Source of the DNA: Seongchinamella unica | Lineage (GTDB): Bacteria; Pseudomonadota; Gammaproteobacteria; Pseudomonadales; Halieaceae | Reading direction: 5' to 3' | DNA: 64,000 nucleotides | NCBI RefSeq assembly: GCF_004354085.1 | Contig: NZ_SMSE01000003.1 | Coordinates: 443,231 to 507,230, forward strand | Shown: one piece after another, positions 15,209 through 22,900 of the stretch | How the letters are laid out: the number at the start of each line of letters is the position of its first letter | Numbering within the stretch: position 1 is the stretch's first letter | Program-made: the position numbers and the translations under genes | Notes under the pieces: generated by a model | Told to the model about the DNA's origin: nothing | What the model saw: only the letters and a program-made list of their open reading frames with translations | Database searches by the model: none

Positions 15209-16624
15209 ATGGACATCCACCCCGATTCATCACCCGCGCTGGATCCGGATCTGTGTCGTCGCGCCCGGCTGGCCCGCGACCCGCGCTTTGACGGAGAGTT
15301 TTTCCTGGCGGTAAAGACCACCGGCATTTACTGCCGCCCGATCTGCCCTGCCCGCCAGCCAGCGGAGAAAAACGTCAGCTACTATCGCCTGGCGAGCCAG
15401 GCAGCGGAAGCGGGTTACCGCCCCTGCCTGCGCTGCCGCCCAGAATCCGCCCCGGGCAGCCCCGCCTGGGAGGGGACCTCTACCACGGTGAAAAGAGCAG
15501 TCAGGCTCATTGACGCCGGGGCGCTCAGCGAGGGCCGCGTCGCCGACCTCGCCGCTCGGCTTGGTATTGGCGAGCGCTACCTGCGCAAACTGTTCCAGCA
15601 GGAACTGGGCGTATCACCCCAGGCAGTGGCCCTTAACCAGCGACTGCTGTTTGCCAAAAAGCTGCTGGCCGAAACCGCCCTGCCCCTGACCGAGGTCGCT
15701 TTCGCCGCCGGTTTCGGCAGCGTGCGTCGCTTCAACAGTGCGGTAAAGACCCACTTCGGGTTGACCCCAGGCGACCTGCGCGGCAGCAAGACGCAGGTCC
15801 CCGAGGCCGGCATCCGCTTACAGCTGCAATACCGTCCCCCTTATGACTGGCCAGGCGTGGTCGACTTTCTTGCCCATCACGCCGTGGATGGGGTGGAAGC
15901 GGTGTCCGGCGACCGCTACCACAGGCACTTTCGCACGGCGGCGGGCACCGGCGCTGTCGCGATCAGGCCGCTGCCGGGAAAGCATGCGCTGGAACTGACG
16001 CTCCAGCTGGCCGACAACAGCCAGCTGATGGGCCTCGTCGGGCAACTGCGGCGCATGTTTGACCTGGACGCCAATCCGGCGGAGATTGCCACCCGGCTGC
16101 AAGGCGACCCTGTCCTGGCGCCCTTGTCGGAACGCTCCCCGGGGGCGCGCTCACCCGGACACTGGAGCCTTTACGAATCCGCCGTGCGCGCCATTGTCGG
16201 CCAGCAGGTGAGTACGGCGGCCGCCCGCACCGTGCTGTCGCGACTCGCCCGGGCCTGCGCCCGCGGCGCTATCGTCACCTTTCCTGCCGCGGCCGATGTC
16301 GCCGCGCTGCCCGACGAGCACTTCCCCATGCCCGGCCGCCGTCGGGAAACCCTGCGCACCCTGTGCCGGCAGTTTGCCGGGAGAGAGGAAGAACTGGACC
16401 TGGACACCCTGGCCGCGCTGACCGGCGTTGGCCCCTGGACCGTGGGCATGGTCGCCGTGCGCGGCGCCGGCGACCCGGATGTATTTCCGGCGGGTGACCT
16501 GGGCCTGGAACGCACCTGGGCCGCCCTGCCCGGCAGCAACGGCAGGCTGAACGACGCCGCCCAGCGCTGGCGTCCCTGGCGCTCCTACGCCGCCAACCTG
16601 CTCTGGAGGAGCTACACCCCATGA
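15209..16624 (+). CDS. Ada-AlkA fusion: methylphosphotriester-responsive AraC regulator joined to 3-methyladenine DNA glycosylase
   Basis: A 471-residue DNA-repair protein. The N-terminal Ada zinc domain has the four Cys ligands C42, C46, C73 and C76 (GIYCRPICPAR, CLRCRPE); in Ada one of these accepts methyl from phosphotriesters and turns on transcription. An AraC-type helix-turn-helix pair follows (about 90-190), then an AlkA N-domain (about 200-300) and an HhH-GPD glycosylase domain with LTGVGPWTVGMVA and the catalytic Asp in FPAGDLGL. It excises alkylated bases such as 3-methyladenine. Its last bases overlap the ogt start (ATGA), so induction by alkylation would raise both enzymes. Confidence 0.93.
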   Translation: MDIHPDSSPALDPDLCRRARLARDPRFDGEFFLAVKTTGIYCRPICPARQPAEKNVSYYRLASQAAEAGYRPCLRCRPESAPGSPAWEGTSTTVKRAVRLIDAGALSEGRVADLAARLGIGERYLRKLFQQELGVSPQAVALNQRLLFAKKLLAETALPLTEVAFAAGFGSVRRFNSAVKTHFGLTPGDLRGSKTQVPEAGIRLQLQYRPPYDWPGVVDFLAHHAVDGVEAVSGDRYHRHFRTAAGTGAVAIRPLPGKHALELTLQLADNSQLMGLVGQLRRMFDLDANPAEIATRLQGDPVLAPLSERSPGARSPGHWSLYESAVRAIVGQQVSTAAARTVLSRLARACARGAIVTFPAAADVAALPDEHFPMPGRRRETLRTLCRQFAGREEELDLDTLAALTGVGPWTVGMVAVRGAGDPDVFPAGDLGLERTWAALPGSNGRLNDAAQRWRPWRSYAANLLWRSYTP

Positions 16625-17088
16625 ATTACCAATACCTGGACAGCCCTGTGGGCCGGTTACGGCTGGTGTCCGACGGCCATCACCTGACAGCCATCGAATG
16701 GGAAAACCGGCAGGGAGCGGACCCCGCGGGCGAGGAAAGAACCGATCCGGCACTCAAGGCCTGCGCGCAACAGCTCGGGGAGTATTTTGCCGGTAAACGA
16801 CGCCACTTTGACCTGCCGCTCCTGCCGGCGGGTACGCCGTTCCAGCAACAGGTATGGGCGGCGCTGGCAGCCATACCCTACGGCGCGCTTCGCAGCTACC
16901 GGGATGTCGCCCGAACGCTGGACAGGCCAAAGGCCGTGCGGGCCGTAGGCGCCGCCAACGGGCGTAACCCGCTGCCCATCGTCGTGCCCTGCCACCGGGT
17001 GATCGGCAGCGATGGCTCGTTGACCGGATTCGCGGGGGGCCTTGCGGCGAAGCAGGTGTTGTTGCGGCTGGAGGGGGCTATCGAGTAG
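16621..17088 (+). CDS. ogt: Methylated-DNA--protein-cysteine methyltransferase
   Basis: Suicide repair protein that removes the methyl group from O6-methylguanine onto its own cysteine. 155 residues. The active-site motif PCHRV places the acceptor at C124. The helix-turn-helix and arginine-finger region is RSYRDVARTLDRPKAVRAVG, and the C-terminus SLTGFAGGLAAKQVLLRLE is family-typical. Coupled to the Ada-AlkA gene through a 4-base overlap. Confidence 0.95.
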   Translation: MNYQYLDSPVGRLRLVSDGHHLTAIEWENRQGADPAGEERTDPALKACAQQLGEYFAGKRRHFDLPLLPAGTPFQQQVWAALAAIPYGALRSYRDVARTLDRPKAVRAVGAANGRNPLPIVVPCHRVIGSDGSLTGFAGGLAAKQVLLRLEGAIE

Positions 17089-17099
17089 GACGCGTATTC

Positions 17100-17127
17100 G
17101 TCATTGCGGCGCAAGCCGGGATCACTG
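17100..17127. repeat. Degenerate REP-like palindrome
   Basis: GTCATTGCGGCGCAAGCCGG followed by GATCACTG: a decayed copy of the REP palindrome in the space between the convergent ogt and metallo-beta-lactamase-fold genes. Confidence 0.6.
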
Positions 17128-17144
17128 CATACACGAGTAGTCCT

Positions 17145-18041
17145 TCAAATGCCCGCCGCCACCGTCCGAATCCAGAAGTCTTCCTTGATAAAGCCCTGGC
17201 CGTAGGACGCGTACGCTGTCCCCAGCCCCCGCTCAATCACCTCATCGACGGTCATCCCATCCTCCAGCAGGGCGGAGATCAGGCTCACCGAGGCCTTGAT
17301 CGCACTCACCCAGGCCTGGTAATCCTGCTTTGTCATCAATGACTTGCCATGACCGGGCACAATCAACGTGTCCTCATCGATCATCGCCAGCACCTGCTCG
17401 ACATTGGCGATATAGCCGAGCACATCACCGCCGGAGTCCAGGTCGACAAAGGGGAAGGCTCCCACAAAAAACAGGTCCCCCACGTGGACGACATTCTGTT
17501 CCGTGAAGAACATCACCGAATCTCCGTCCGTGTGACCGTTGGGGAAGTGTTGCGCCTGGATGACATCGCCGTTGAAGCGGACGGCGATGGAATCCTCGTA
17601 GGTGACCACCGGCAGGGCAAGCGCCGGACTGGGCTCGACCACCGTCCCCCGGGCCTTCATCTCCTGGCGGGTGCTCATGCGCCGGTAGATATTTTCATGG
17701 GCCATCACCACCGCACCCTGCTCCGCCCAGAAGCCATTATTACCGGTATGGTCGCCATGCCAGTGGGTATTGAGCATAAACCGGGGCGCGCTGGCATCGG
17801 CGTCGATTGCTTCCAGGGCAACTGAGTAGGCGTCGGACCAGGCCGCGTAATCGCCGTCTACCAGCAGCACACCATCTTCCCCGACCGAAGCGACCACCCG
17901 TCCGCCCTGGCCGGTCAACATGTATAGCGGCCCCTTGATGGGGGTCACCTGTACTTGTTTGCCGGTAGCGTCCTCGGCGAGAGAGGCGCTGGCCGCCAGT
18001 GACATCGCGAAACTGGCCAGGACAGTGAGAATCTTGTTCAT
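17145..18041 (-). CDS. Periplasmic metallo-beta-lactamase-fold hydrolase
   Basis: A 298-residue protein with a signal peptide (MNKILTVLASFAMSLAASAS, cleavage near ASLAED), so it acts in the periplasm. The zinc motif H93-x-H95-x-D97-H98 (NTHWHGDHTG) is intact. Further ligands are visible in the HFPNGHTDGD segment, VGDLFF and VPGHG. The sequence type (QVTPIKGPLYMLTGQGG at the start) matches the quinoprotein-relay or cyclase-like subgroup rather than antibiotic-resistance B1 enzymes, so substrate and role are open. Downstream of the ydcH-like gene by 15 bases, likely cotranscribed with it. Confidence 0.85.
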   Translation of the reverse strand: MNKILTVLASFAMSLAASASLAEDATGKQVQVTPIKGPLYMLTGQGGRVVASVGEDGVLLVDGDYAAWSDAYSVALEAIDADASAPRFMLNTHWHGDHTGNNGFWAEQGAVVMAHENIYRRMSTRQEMKARGTVVEPSPALALPVVTYEDSIAVRFNGDVIQAQHFPNGHTDGDSVMFFTEQNVVHVGDLFFVGAFPFVDLDSGGDVLGYIANVEQVLAMIDEDTLIVPGHGKSLMTKQDYQAWVSAIKASVSLISALLEDGMTVDEVIERGLGTAYASYGQGFIKEDFWIRTVAAGI

Positions 18042-18056
18042 GCTTGCTTCCCGGGT

Positions 18057-18308
18057 TCAGGCGTTGAGGTCGGGGATCATCTCGTCTTTCAGGCGCTCGA
18101 TCGCATCCTTGAGACGCAGTTTTTCCTTCTTCAGGCGCTGCAGCAGAATCTGGTTCTGGTAGGGATACTGGTACATCTCGTGGATACGGGTATCCAGGGC
18201 CCGGTGCTGGGTCTGCAGTTCCAGCAGGCGCATGGCCGGGGTCATCATGTCATTGGCGGCTTCCTGCGCCTCATCCCCGGTATGGCCTGTGTGTGAAGTG
18301 TCGGTCAT
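18057..18308 (-). CDS. YdcH-like DUF465 small coiled-coil protein
   Basis: An 83-residue protein. A poorly conserved N-terminal 25 residues precede the DUF465 core: RLLELQTQHRALDTRIHEM and LKKEKLRLKDAIERLKDEM, an antiparallel helical hairpin. The function of the family is unknown. It sits upstream of the metallo-beta-lactamase-fold gene on the same strand. Confidence 0.85.
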   Translation of the reverse strand: MTDTSHTGHTGDEAQEAANDMMTPAMRLLELQTQHRALDTRIHEMYQYPYQNQILLQRLKKEKLRLKDAIERLKDEMIPDLNA

Positions 18309-18403
18309 GCAGTCATCAATCTACAGCGAACAGAATCTGATCAGAATGCAACACTATACCCAGTTGAATTAGCGGCACAAGCATTCTTCGGCGGGCATCG
18401 GGG

Positions 18404-19240
18404 TCAGTTCGCCTCCCGGGAGAGCAACTGCTGCCAGATGGCGTGGGTGGGGTCGGCGATCGCGAGGAAATGCGGACTCAACAGGGTATCGCGGCGATTG
18501 TATTGCAGCGGCTCACCATCCAGGCCCAGCAGCGCACCGCCGGCGGCCTCCAGCAGCGCCTGCCCCGCCGCGGTATCCCACTCACAACAGGGCGAATAAC
18601 GGGGGTAAAAGTCCCCCTCGCCCGCCGACAGCTGGCAGAATTTCAGCGCGCTGCCGCTATTGTCACGCTCCAGGTCGCCCCACTCCTGCTCCAGCCAGTC
18701 CAGGGACGACTGCAACCGGGGGCCCCGGTGACGACGGCTGGCAAGTATGGTCATCGCCTCGCCCTCGGCCAGCGGTCGGGTTGCGAGCTCCGAATACCTC
18801 CAGTCCGGCCCCTGGTACCTGCGGGCGAACTCGCCGGGAATGCCGAGGTAGGCGTCGCCGGTGAGGGGCAGGTAGATCAGCCCCAGTACAGGCGAGTGAT
18901 CCTCGATCAGGGCGATATTGACGGTAAACTCGCCAGTGCGGGCGAGGAATTCCTTGGTGCCATCCAGCGGATCCACCAGCCAGTACACCGGCCATTCCCG
19001 CCGCCGGGCCTTATCCTCCTCACTGGATTCCTCCGACAGAATGGGCAGGTCCGGCGTAATTTCCGCGAGCCCGTCTGCCAGGATATGGTGGGAGGCAATA
19101 TCTGCCTGGGTCAGCGGGGATTCATCCCCCTTGGACCGGTACTGGTCCGCGCCGGGGGCGTGGTAGTGATCACAGATGGCCTGCCCCGCCTGCCGGCAGA
19201 GCATCAACAACGGCTGGACCAGTCCGGGTAAATCGCGCAC
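18404..19240 (-). CDS. cysQ: 3'(2'),5'-bisphosphate nucleotidase
   Basis: Hydrolyses PAP to AMP, recycling the by-product of sulfate activation and sulfotransferases. 278 residues. The inositol-phosphatase fold motifs are present: SEESSEE (about 69-75), DPLDGTKEF (90-98) and the second metal motif WDTAAGQALLEAAGG. SPLTQADIASH is the usual N-terminal motif. Because the window also has a PAPS-using sulfotransferase, this enzyme would clear the PAP it makes; that link is inference. Divergent from the yrfG-like gene. Confidence 0.93.
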   Translation of the reverse strand: MRDLPGLVQPLLMLCRQAGQAICDHYHAPGADQYRSKGDESPLTQADIASHHILADGLAEITPDLPILSEESSEEDKARRREWPVYWLVDPLDGTKEFLARTGEFTVNIALIEDHSPVLGLIYLPLTGDAYLGIPGEFARRYQGPDWRYSELATRPLAEGEAMTILASRRHRGPRLQSSLDWLEQEWGDLERDNSGSALKFCQLSAGEGDFYPRYSPCCEWDTAAGQALLEAAGGALLGLDGEPLQYNRRDTLLSPHFLAIADPTHAIWQQLLSREAN

Positions 19241-19344
19241 GTGAGCTCCTCTGAAAAGCCGCGCATTATACGCCCTGTCGCCGCGGGATGCGCGCCGCCG
19301 CCGGACAGGGCATAATCTGCCTTCCCTGAGACATCGGCCCCACT

Positions 19345-20007
19345 ATGATCGACTGGAACAGCATCGACACCGTACTGCTGGATATGGACGGCACCCTGCT
19401 GGACCTGCATTTTGACAACTACTTCTGGATGCAGCACGTCCCCGAAGTCTATGCCAGAACCCACGGCCTCAGCCCGGAGGATTCCATCGAGCAGCTCCAT
19501 GCGGCATTCAGCGTCGACCAGGGTACCCTGGACTGGTACTCACTGGATTACTGGTCACAGCGGCTCAACCTGGACATACCGGCCATCAAACGGGAGCTGC
19601 GGCACATGGTGGACGTGCGGCCCTACGCGGTGGAATTTCTCACCCGGCTGCATGAGTCCCACCGGGACGTGGTGATGGTGACCAACGCCCACCGTAAAAC
19701 CCTGGACATCAAGATGGATCACATCGACATCACCGGCTGGTTCGACCGGGTGGTGGTGTCGCACGAACTGAACGCCCCCAAGGAAGAACAGGCCTTCTGG
19801 CACAACCTGCAGGCGCTGCATCCCTTCGACCCGGGCAGGACGCTGCTGATCGACGATACCGAGCGGGTACTGGAATCAGCCCGGGATTACGGTATCGCCC
19901 ACCTGTTGACCCTGCTGCAACCGGACAGCAAGCGACAAAAACGCATCGACACCCGCTTCCCGGGCATCCATCACTTCGATGAGATTATGCCGGAGGCGCT
20001 GCCATGA
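19345..20007 (+). CDS. yrfG: HAD-family phosphatase, YrfG-like (GMP/IMP nucleotidase)
   Basis: A 220-residue HAD hydrolase. Motif I is DMDGTLLDLHFDNYFW, with a characteristic aromatic stretch after it. VMVTNAHRKTLDIK is motif II, the Lys of NAPKEEQ motif III and LLIDDTERVL motif IV. The combination matches YrfG, annotated as a purine nucleotidase. In many gammaproteobacteria yrfG precedes hslR, exactly as here, which strengthens the call. Confidence 0.92.
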   Translation: MIDWNSIDTVLLDMDGTLLDLHFDNYFWMQHVPEVYARTHGLSPEDSIEQLHAAFSVDQGTLDWYSLDYWSQRLNLDIPAIKRELRHMVDVRPYAVEFLTRLHESHRDVVMVTNAHRKTLDIKMDHIDITGWFDRVVVSHELNAPKEEQAFWHNLQALHPFDPGRTLLIDDTERVLESARDYGIAHLLTLLQPDSKRQKRIDTRFPGIHHFDEIMPEALP

Positions 20008-20071
20008 GCCGGATAGTGCCGCGAGTCGGAGACAGCCTTGAGCCGGAAAGGGCCATGAGCCGGAGGCAGCC

Positions 20072-20467
20072 ATGAGCGAATTCCAGGGCGACAAACTCCG
20101 TCTCGACAAGTGGTTGTGGGCGGCCCGCTTCTTCAAGACCCGCAGCCTGGCCAAGGCTGCCATCGAAGGCGGCAAGGTCCACCTGGGCGGCCAGCGGGTG
20201 AAAGTTTCCAGGGAAATTTCCGTGGGAGACACCCTGCAGATTCGTCAGGGCTGGGACGAGCGCGTGATCGAAATCAAGGCGCTGTCCGACCAGCGCCGGG
20301 GGGCGCCGGAGGCCCAGCTGTTGTACCAGGAAACTGAAGCAAGCCTCAAAAAACGGGAATCAGAAGCCGCCGCCCGCAAGGCCGCCGGGGGCATGATCGA
20401 AAGGCCGGAACGCAGGCCGACCAAGAAGCAGCGGCGGCAGATTCACCGCTTCAAGCAGGGGCAGTGA
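20072..20467 (+). CDS. hslR: Heat-shock RNA-binding protein Hsp15 (S4 domain)
   Basis: Binds 50S subunits that carry a stalled nascent chain after tRNA release, helping to recycle them. 131 residues, with an S4 RNA-binding domain at about 9-70 (RLDKWLWAARFFKTRSLAKA, GKVHLGGQRVK) and a basic C-terminus (ERRPTKKQRRQIHRFKQ). ATG 20072 has GGAGG seven bases upstream. The 64 bases between yrfG and hslR contain a near-duplicated stretch (ATGAGCCGGA and variants three times), probably from slippage. A REP/minisatellite block follows. Confidence 0.94.
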   Translation: MSEFQGDKLRLDKWLWAARFFKTRSLAKAAIEGGKVHLGGQRVKVSREISVGDTLQIRQGWDERVIEIKALSDQRRGAPEAQLLYQETEASLKKRESEAAARKAAGGMIERPERRPTKKQRRQIHRFKQGQ

Positions 20468-20498
20468 GCTGATTCGTCAGTCATGCCCGAATGGCCAT

Positions 20499-20582
20499 CA
20501 TCCCCGACCAAACTATCGTCATCCCCGACCAAACTACCGTCATCCCCGACCAAACTATCGTCATCCCCGACCAAACTATCGT
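20499..20582. repeat. Minisatellite: four 21-base units abutting a REP
   Basis: Four tandem copies of CATCCCCGACCAAACTATCG(T), one with ACCG instead of ATCG, starting at 20499, 20520, 20541 and 20562. Each begins with the outer arm of the REP palindrome (CATCCCCG), and the array runs straight into the complete REP at 20581. Confidence 0.9.
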
Positions 20583-20669
20583 CATCCCCGCGAAAGCGGG
20601 GATCCAGAGTCACTCGGATATAGCCCACTATAATAAGGTCGCTGGATCCCCGCCTGCGCGGGGATGACG
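20581..20669. repeat. Inverted pair of REP palindromes
   Basis: A first palindrome with arms GTCATCCCCGC and GCGGGGATCCAG (20581-20607), a 34-base spacer, and an inverted second palindrome CTGGATCCCCGC / GCGGGGATGACG (20642-20669). The two face each other, as in BIME-type elements. They lie just after hslR. Confidence 0.88.
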
Positions 20670-20752
20670 GACTGGAAGAGTCATGCGATAACGGAATGGA
20701 GGAGGCACGGAAGTACGGGGTGAAAGCCAAAAAGTGAATGCTCGATTTCAGT

Positions 20753-20779
20753 GTCATTCCGGCGGACGCCGGAATCCAC
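20753..20779. repeat. Single REP palindrome at the cyclase 3' end
   Basis: GTCATTCCGGCGGACGCCGG then AATCCAC: one palindrome ending one base before the stop codon of the diguanylate cyclase (20780). Confidence 0.85.
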
Positions 20780-21982
20780 CTACCGCGCCACCATAATCCG
20801 ATTCCGACCCGCCTGCTTGGCCTCATACAGCGCCTTGTCCGCCCGCGAAATCACCTCGGATGGCAGCAAATCCCCATCCGGCTGCACCGACACCACGCCC
20901 TGGCTCACGGTAATGACCGGTGCCACCGAGGACGTTTCGTGCTGGATCTGCTCTTCTTCCACCAGTTCCTTTAACCGGTTGGCGGTGCGCAACGCGGCGT
21001 CCTGGGATGCCCCGGGCAGAACCAGGATAAATTCCTCCCCACCGTAGCGGGCTACCACTTCACCGGCCCGTGCCGTGGCCTTCTGCATCACGTCCGCGAG
21101 CCGCTGCAGCACCCTGTCCCCCGCCGGATGACCGTACGTGTCGTTGTAGTGCTTGAAGTAATCCACATCCAGCAGGATCACGGACAGGTTGGCGCCACTG
21201 CGCCGCGCACGGTTGATTTCGTCTTTCAGGGCATTGTTCACCAGCCGGCGGTTACCGAGGCCAGTGAGTTCATCCACGTTTGCCAGGTCGGTGAGCTGGC
21301 GCCTCGCATCCCGCAACTGGCGATTTCTGTCGCGCAGTGAATTGGTGAGATCGCCCAGTTCCTGGGCCATGGTTTCGCGCTCCCAGGTCAGCGATATCAT
21401 ATTGCGGAACGAATGATAAACCCGGTTGGAGACCACCACCAGCACCCCGCAGAATGCGAGCAGGGAGAGCCCGATCACCAGGTTGTAGGGTTGCTCCCAG
21501 TAGTGGGCGAGACTCCACCAGGCAATTGGCCAGATGGCGCAAAAGAGATAGGCGATAAAATATTCGCGGATGATCACCGAAAAACCCAGGGAGATTGCGG
21601 TGATCATCAGGATCAACAACAGAAAGGTGTACTGCATGGTGATCGGTACATAGTGGGCGGCAAAAATGTACACTGCCGACCACACCCCGCCGGTGGCGGC
21701 GGCGCCCAGTAGTAACTTGAAATAGACTTTGCGCGCGTGGGTGAGATAGCTGCGGTTAACCAGCGCATTGCTCATCTGCAGCGAGCGCAACAGCAAGAGG
21801 ATGAGGAATGCTGCCGCCCACAGCAGAATGGTGGTCATCTCCAGAAACGGCCAGAAAATGGCAATGGTGGCGGCCACACCGATCAGGTGCGCGGCAACCG
21901 TTGCCAGCTGCCCATTCTGCATGAGCATCTCTAGCTGGGCGGCAAAAAGCTCCTCCCGGGGTATGTGGCGCTGGTAAATCAT
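20780..21982 (-). CDS. Membrane diguanylate cyclase (GGDEF domain)
   Basis: A 400-residue enzyme that makes cyclic-di-GMP. The N-terminal 190 residues contain about six hydrophobic segments with no recognised sensor motif. A short coiled coil (MAQELGDLTNSLRDRNRQLR) leads into the GGDEF domain (about 235-395): LTGLGNRRLV, LDVDYFKHYNDTYGHPAGD and the active-site signature RYGGEEF, all intact. At the inhibitory I-site the RxxD motif reads RAGE, so product feedback may be weakened. It is monocistronic, with a REP touching its stop codon. Confidence 0.93.
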   Translation of the reverse strand: MIYQRHIPREELFAAQLEMLMQNGQLATVAAHLIGVAATIAIFWPFLEMTTILLWAAAFLILLLLRSLQMSNALVNRSYLTHARKVYFKLLLGAAATGGVWSAVYIFAAHYVPITMQYTFLLLILMITAISLGFSVIIREYFIAYLFCAIWPIAWWSLAHYWEQPYNLVIGLSLLAFCGVLVVVSNRVYHSFRNMISLTWERETMAQELGDLTNSLRDRNRQLRDARRQLTDLANVDELTGLGNRRLVNNALKDEINRARRSGANLSVILLDVDYFKHYNDTYGHPAGDRVLQRLADVMQKATARAGEVVARYGGEEFILVLPGASQDAALRTANRLKELVEEEQIQHETSSVAPVITVSQGVVSVQPDGDLLPSEVISRADKALYEAKQAGRNRIMVAR

Positions 21983-22126
21983 GCAGTAATCCTACATCTC
22001 ACCCAGTAAAATCATACACTTACAGGCGAAAGCTGCGACCTGCGTCACACCCTGAATGGGTCATTCATTGCTCACTATGCCTATTTCGGCGACACTGGGG
22101 CAAACCAACGGGAACAGGACTTTCCT

Positions 22127-22864
22127 GTGATTTCCTGGAAAACACTCCGCACCCTCTGCCTGGTGCTGCTGCTGATACCGGTTGTGCACCTGGTTTACCT
22201 GGTGTCGAGGGACACTGTTGCCACCCTCAACAGCTCCCCCGATGCCTGGGCCGCCGAAATTGACGCCTACGCACGACAGGACAGGGCGAGCAAACTGCCC
22301 GAAAGACCCGTTGTTGTAGTGGGTGGCCGCAGGGTGAAACTGTGGTCCGGTCTGGAGGACATGCTCAGCCCGGTGCCCGTGTTGATGCGCGGCCTCGGTG
22401 ACGCCACCGTCGATGACCTCATTTACAACTACGAACGCCTGATCGGCTTTTATCGCCCCGGGGCCGTTGTACTACTGCCCAGCGCCAGCGAATTTCATAT
22501 CCGCGCCAACAAAAGCGCGGAGGACCTCGCCAGTGGCATTGAGGAGCTGGTTGAGCTGAACGCCTACCATGCAGATGACAGCCGCTTTTACGTGATCACC
22601 CCGTTGAAGGCCCCGCTATATGCATCCGAGGCCAGCACCGTGGAGGAAACCACCCGCCTGCTGAATGACTGGGCGGCTGCGCAGGACCATGTCGAGATCC
22701 TCGATGCCAACCGCCTGCTGGTCAGGCCGGACGGACGGCCCAATCCGGCCTATTACCGGCCCGATGGCATTAATCTCAACGAGCACGGCTACTTACGCCT
22801 GTCGGTATTGCTGCAATCCGCCCTGGATGCCCAGATGGCAACCCTCAATAAGCCCAAAAGCTGA
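22127..22864 (+). CDS. Membrane-anchored protein, SGNH-hydrolase-like but without catalytic residues
   Basis: A 245-residue protein with one N-terminal transmembrane anchor (LCLVLLLIPVVHLVYLV) and a periplasmic domain arranged like an SGNH/GDSL hydrolase: first strand VVVVGGRRVKLW, GLGDATVDDLIYNYERLI in the block II region, FYVITPLK, and DGINLNEHGYLRL in place of block V. The catalytic Ser site (GDS) reads GGR and the DxxH His reads Asn, so hydrolysis is doubtful. Start is GTG with GGAACAGGA upstream. It is 36 bases before dxs on the same strand. Function unknown. Confidence 0.7.
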   Translation: MISWKTLRTLCLVLLLIPVVHLVYLVSRDTVATLNSSPDAWAAEIDAYARQDRASKLPERPVVVVGGRRVKLWSGLEDMLSPVPVLMRGLGDATVDDLIYNYERLIGFYRPGAVVLLPSASEFHIRANKSAEDLASGIEELVELNAYHADDSRFYVITPLKAPLYASEASTVEETTRLLNDWAAAQDHVEILDANRLLVRPDGRPNPAYYRPDGINLNEHGYLRLSVLLQSALDAQMATLNKPKS

Positions 22865-22900
22865 GAGCACATCCGCCCCGATATGGGATAGAATTGGCCC

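Noticed and set aside
20443..20826. Minus-strand frame of 127 codons after hslR
   Set aside because: It is made of translated REP and minisatellite DNA (repeated VGDDDSL), not a gene.
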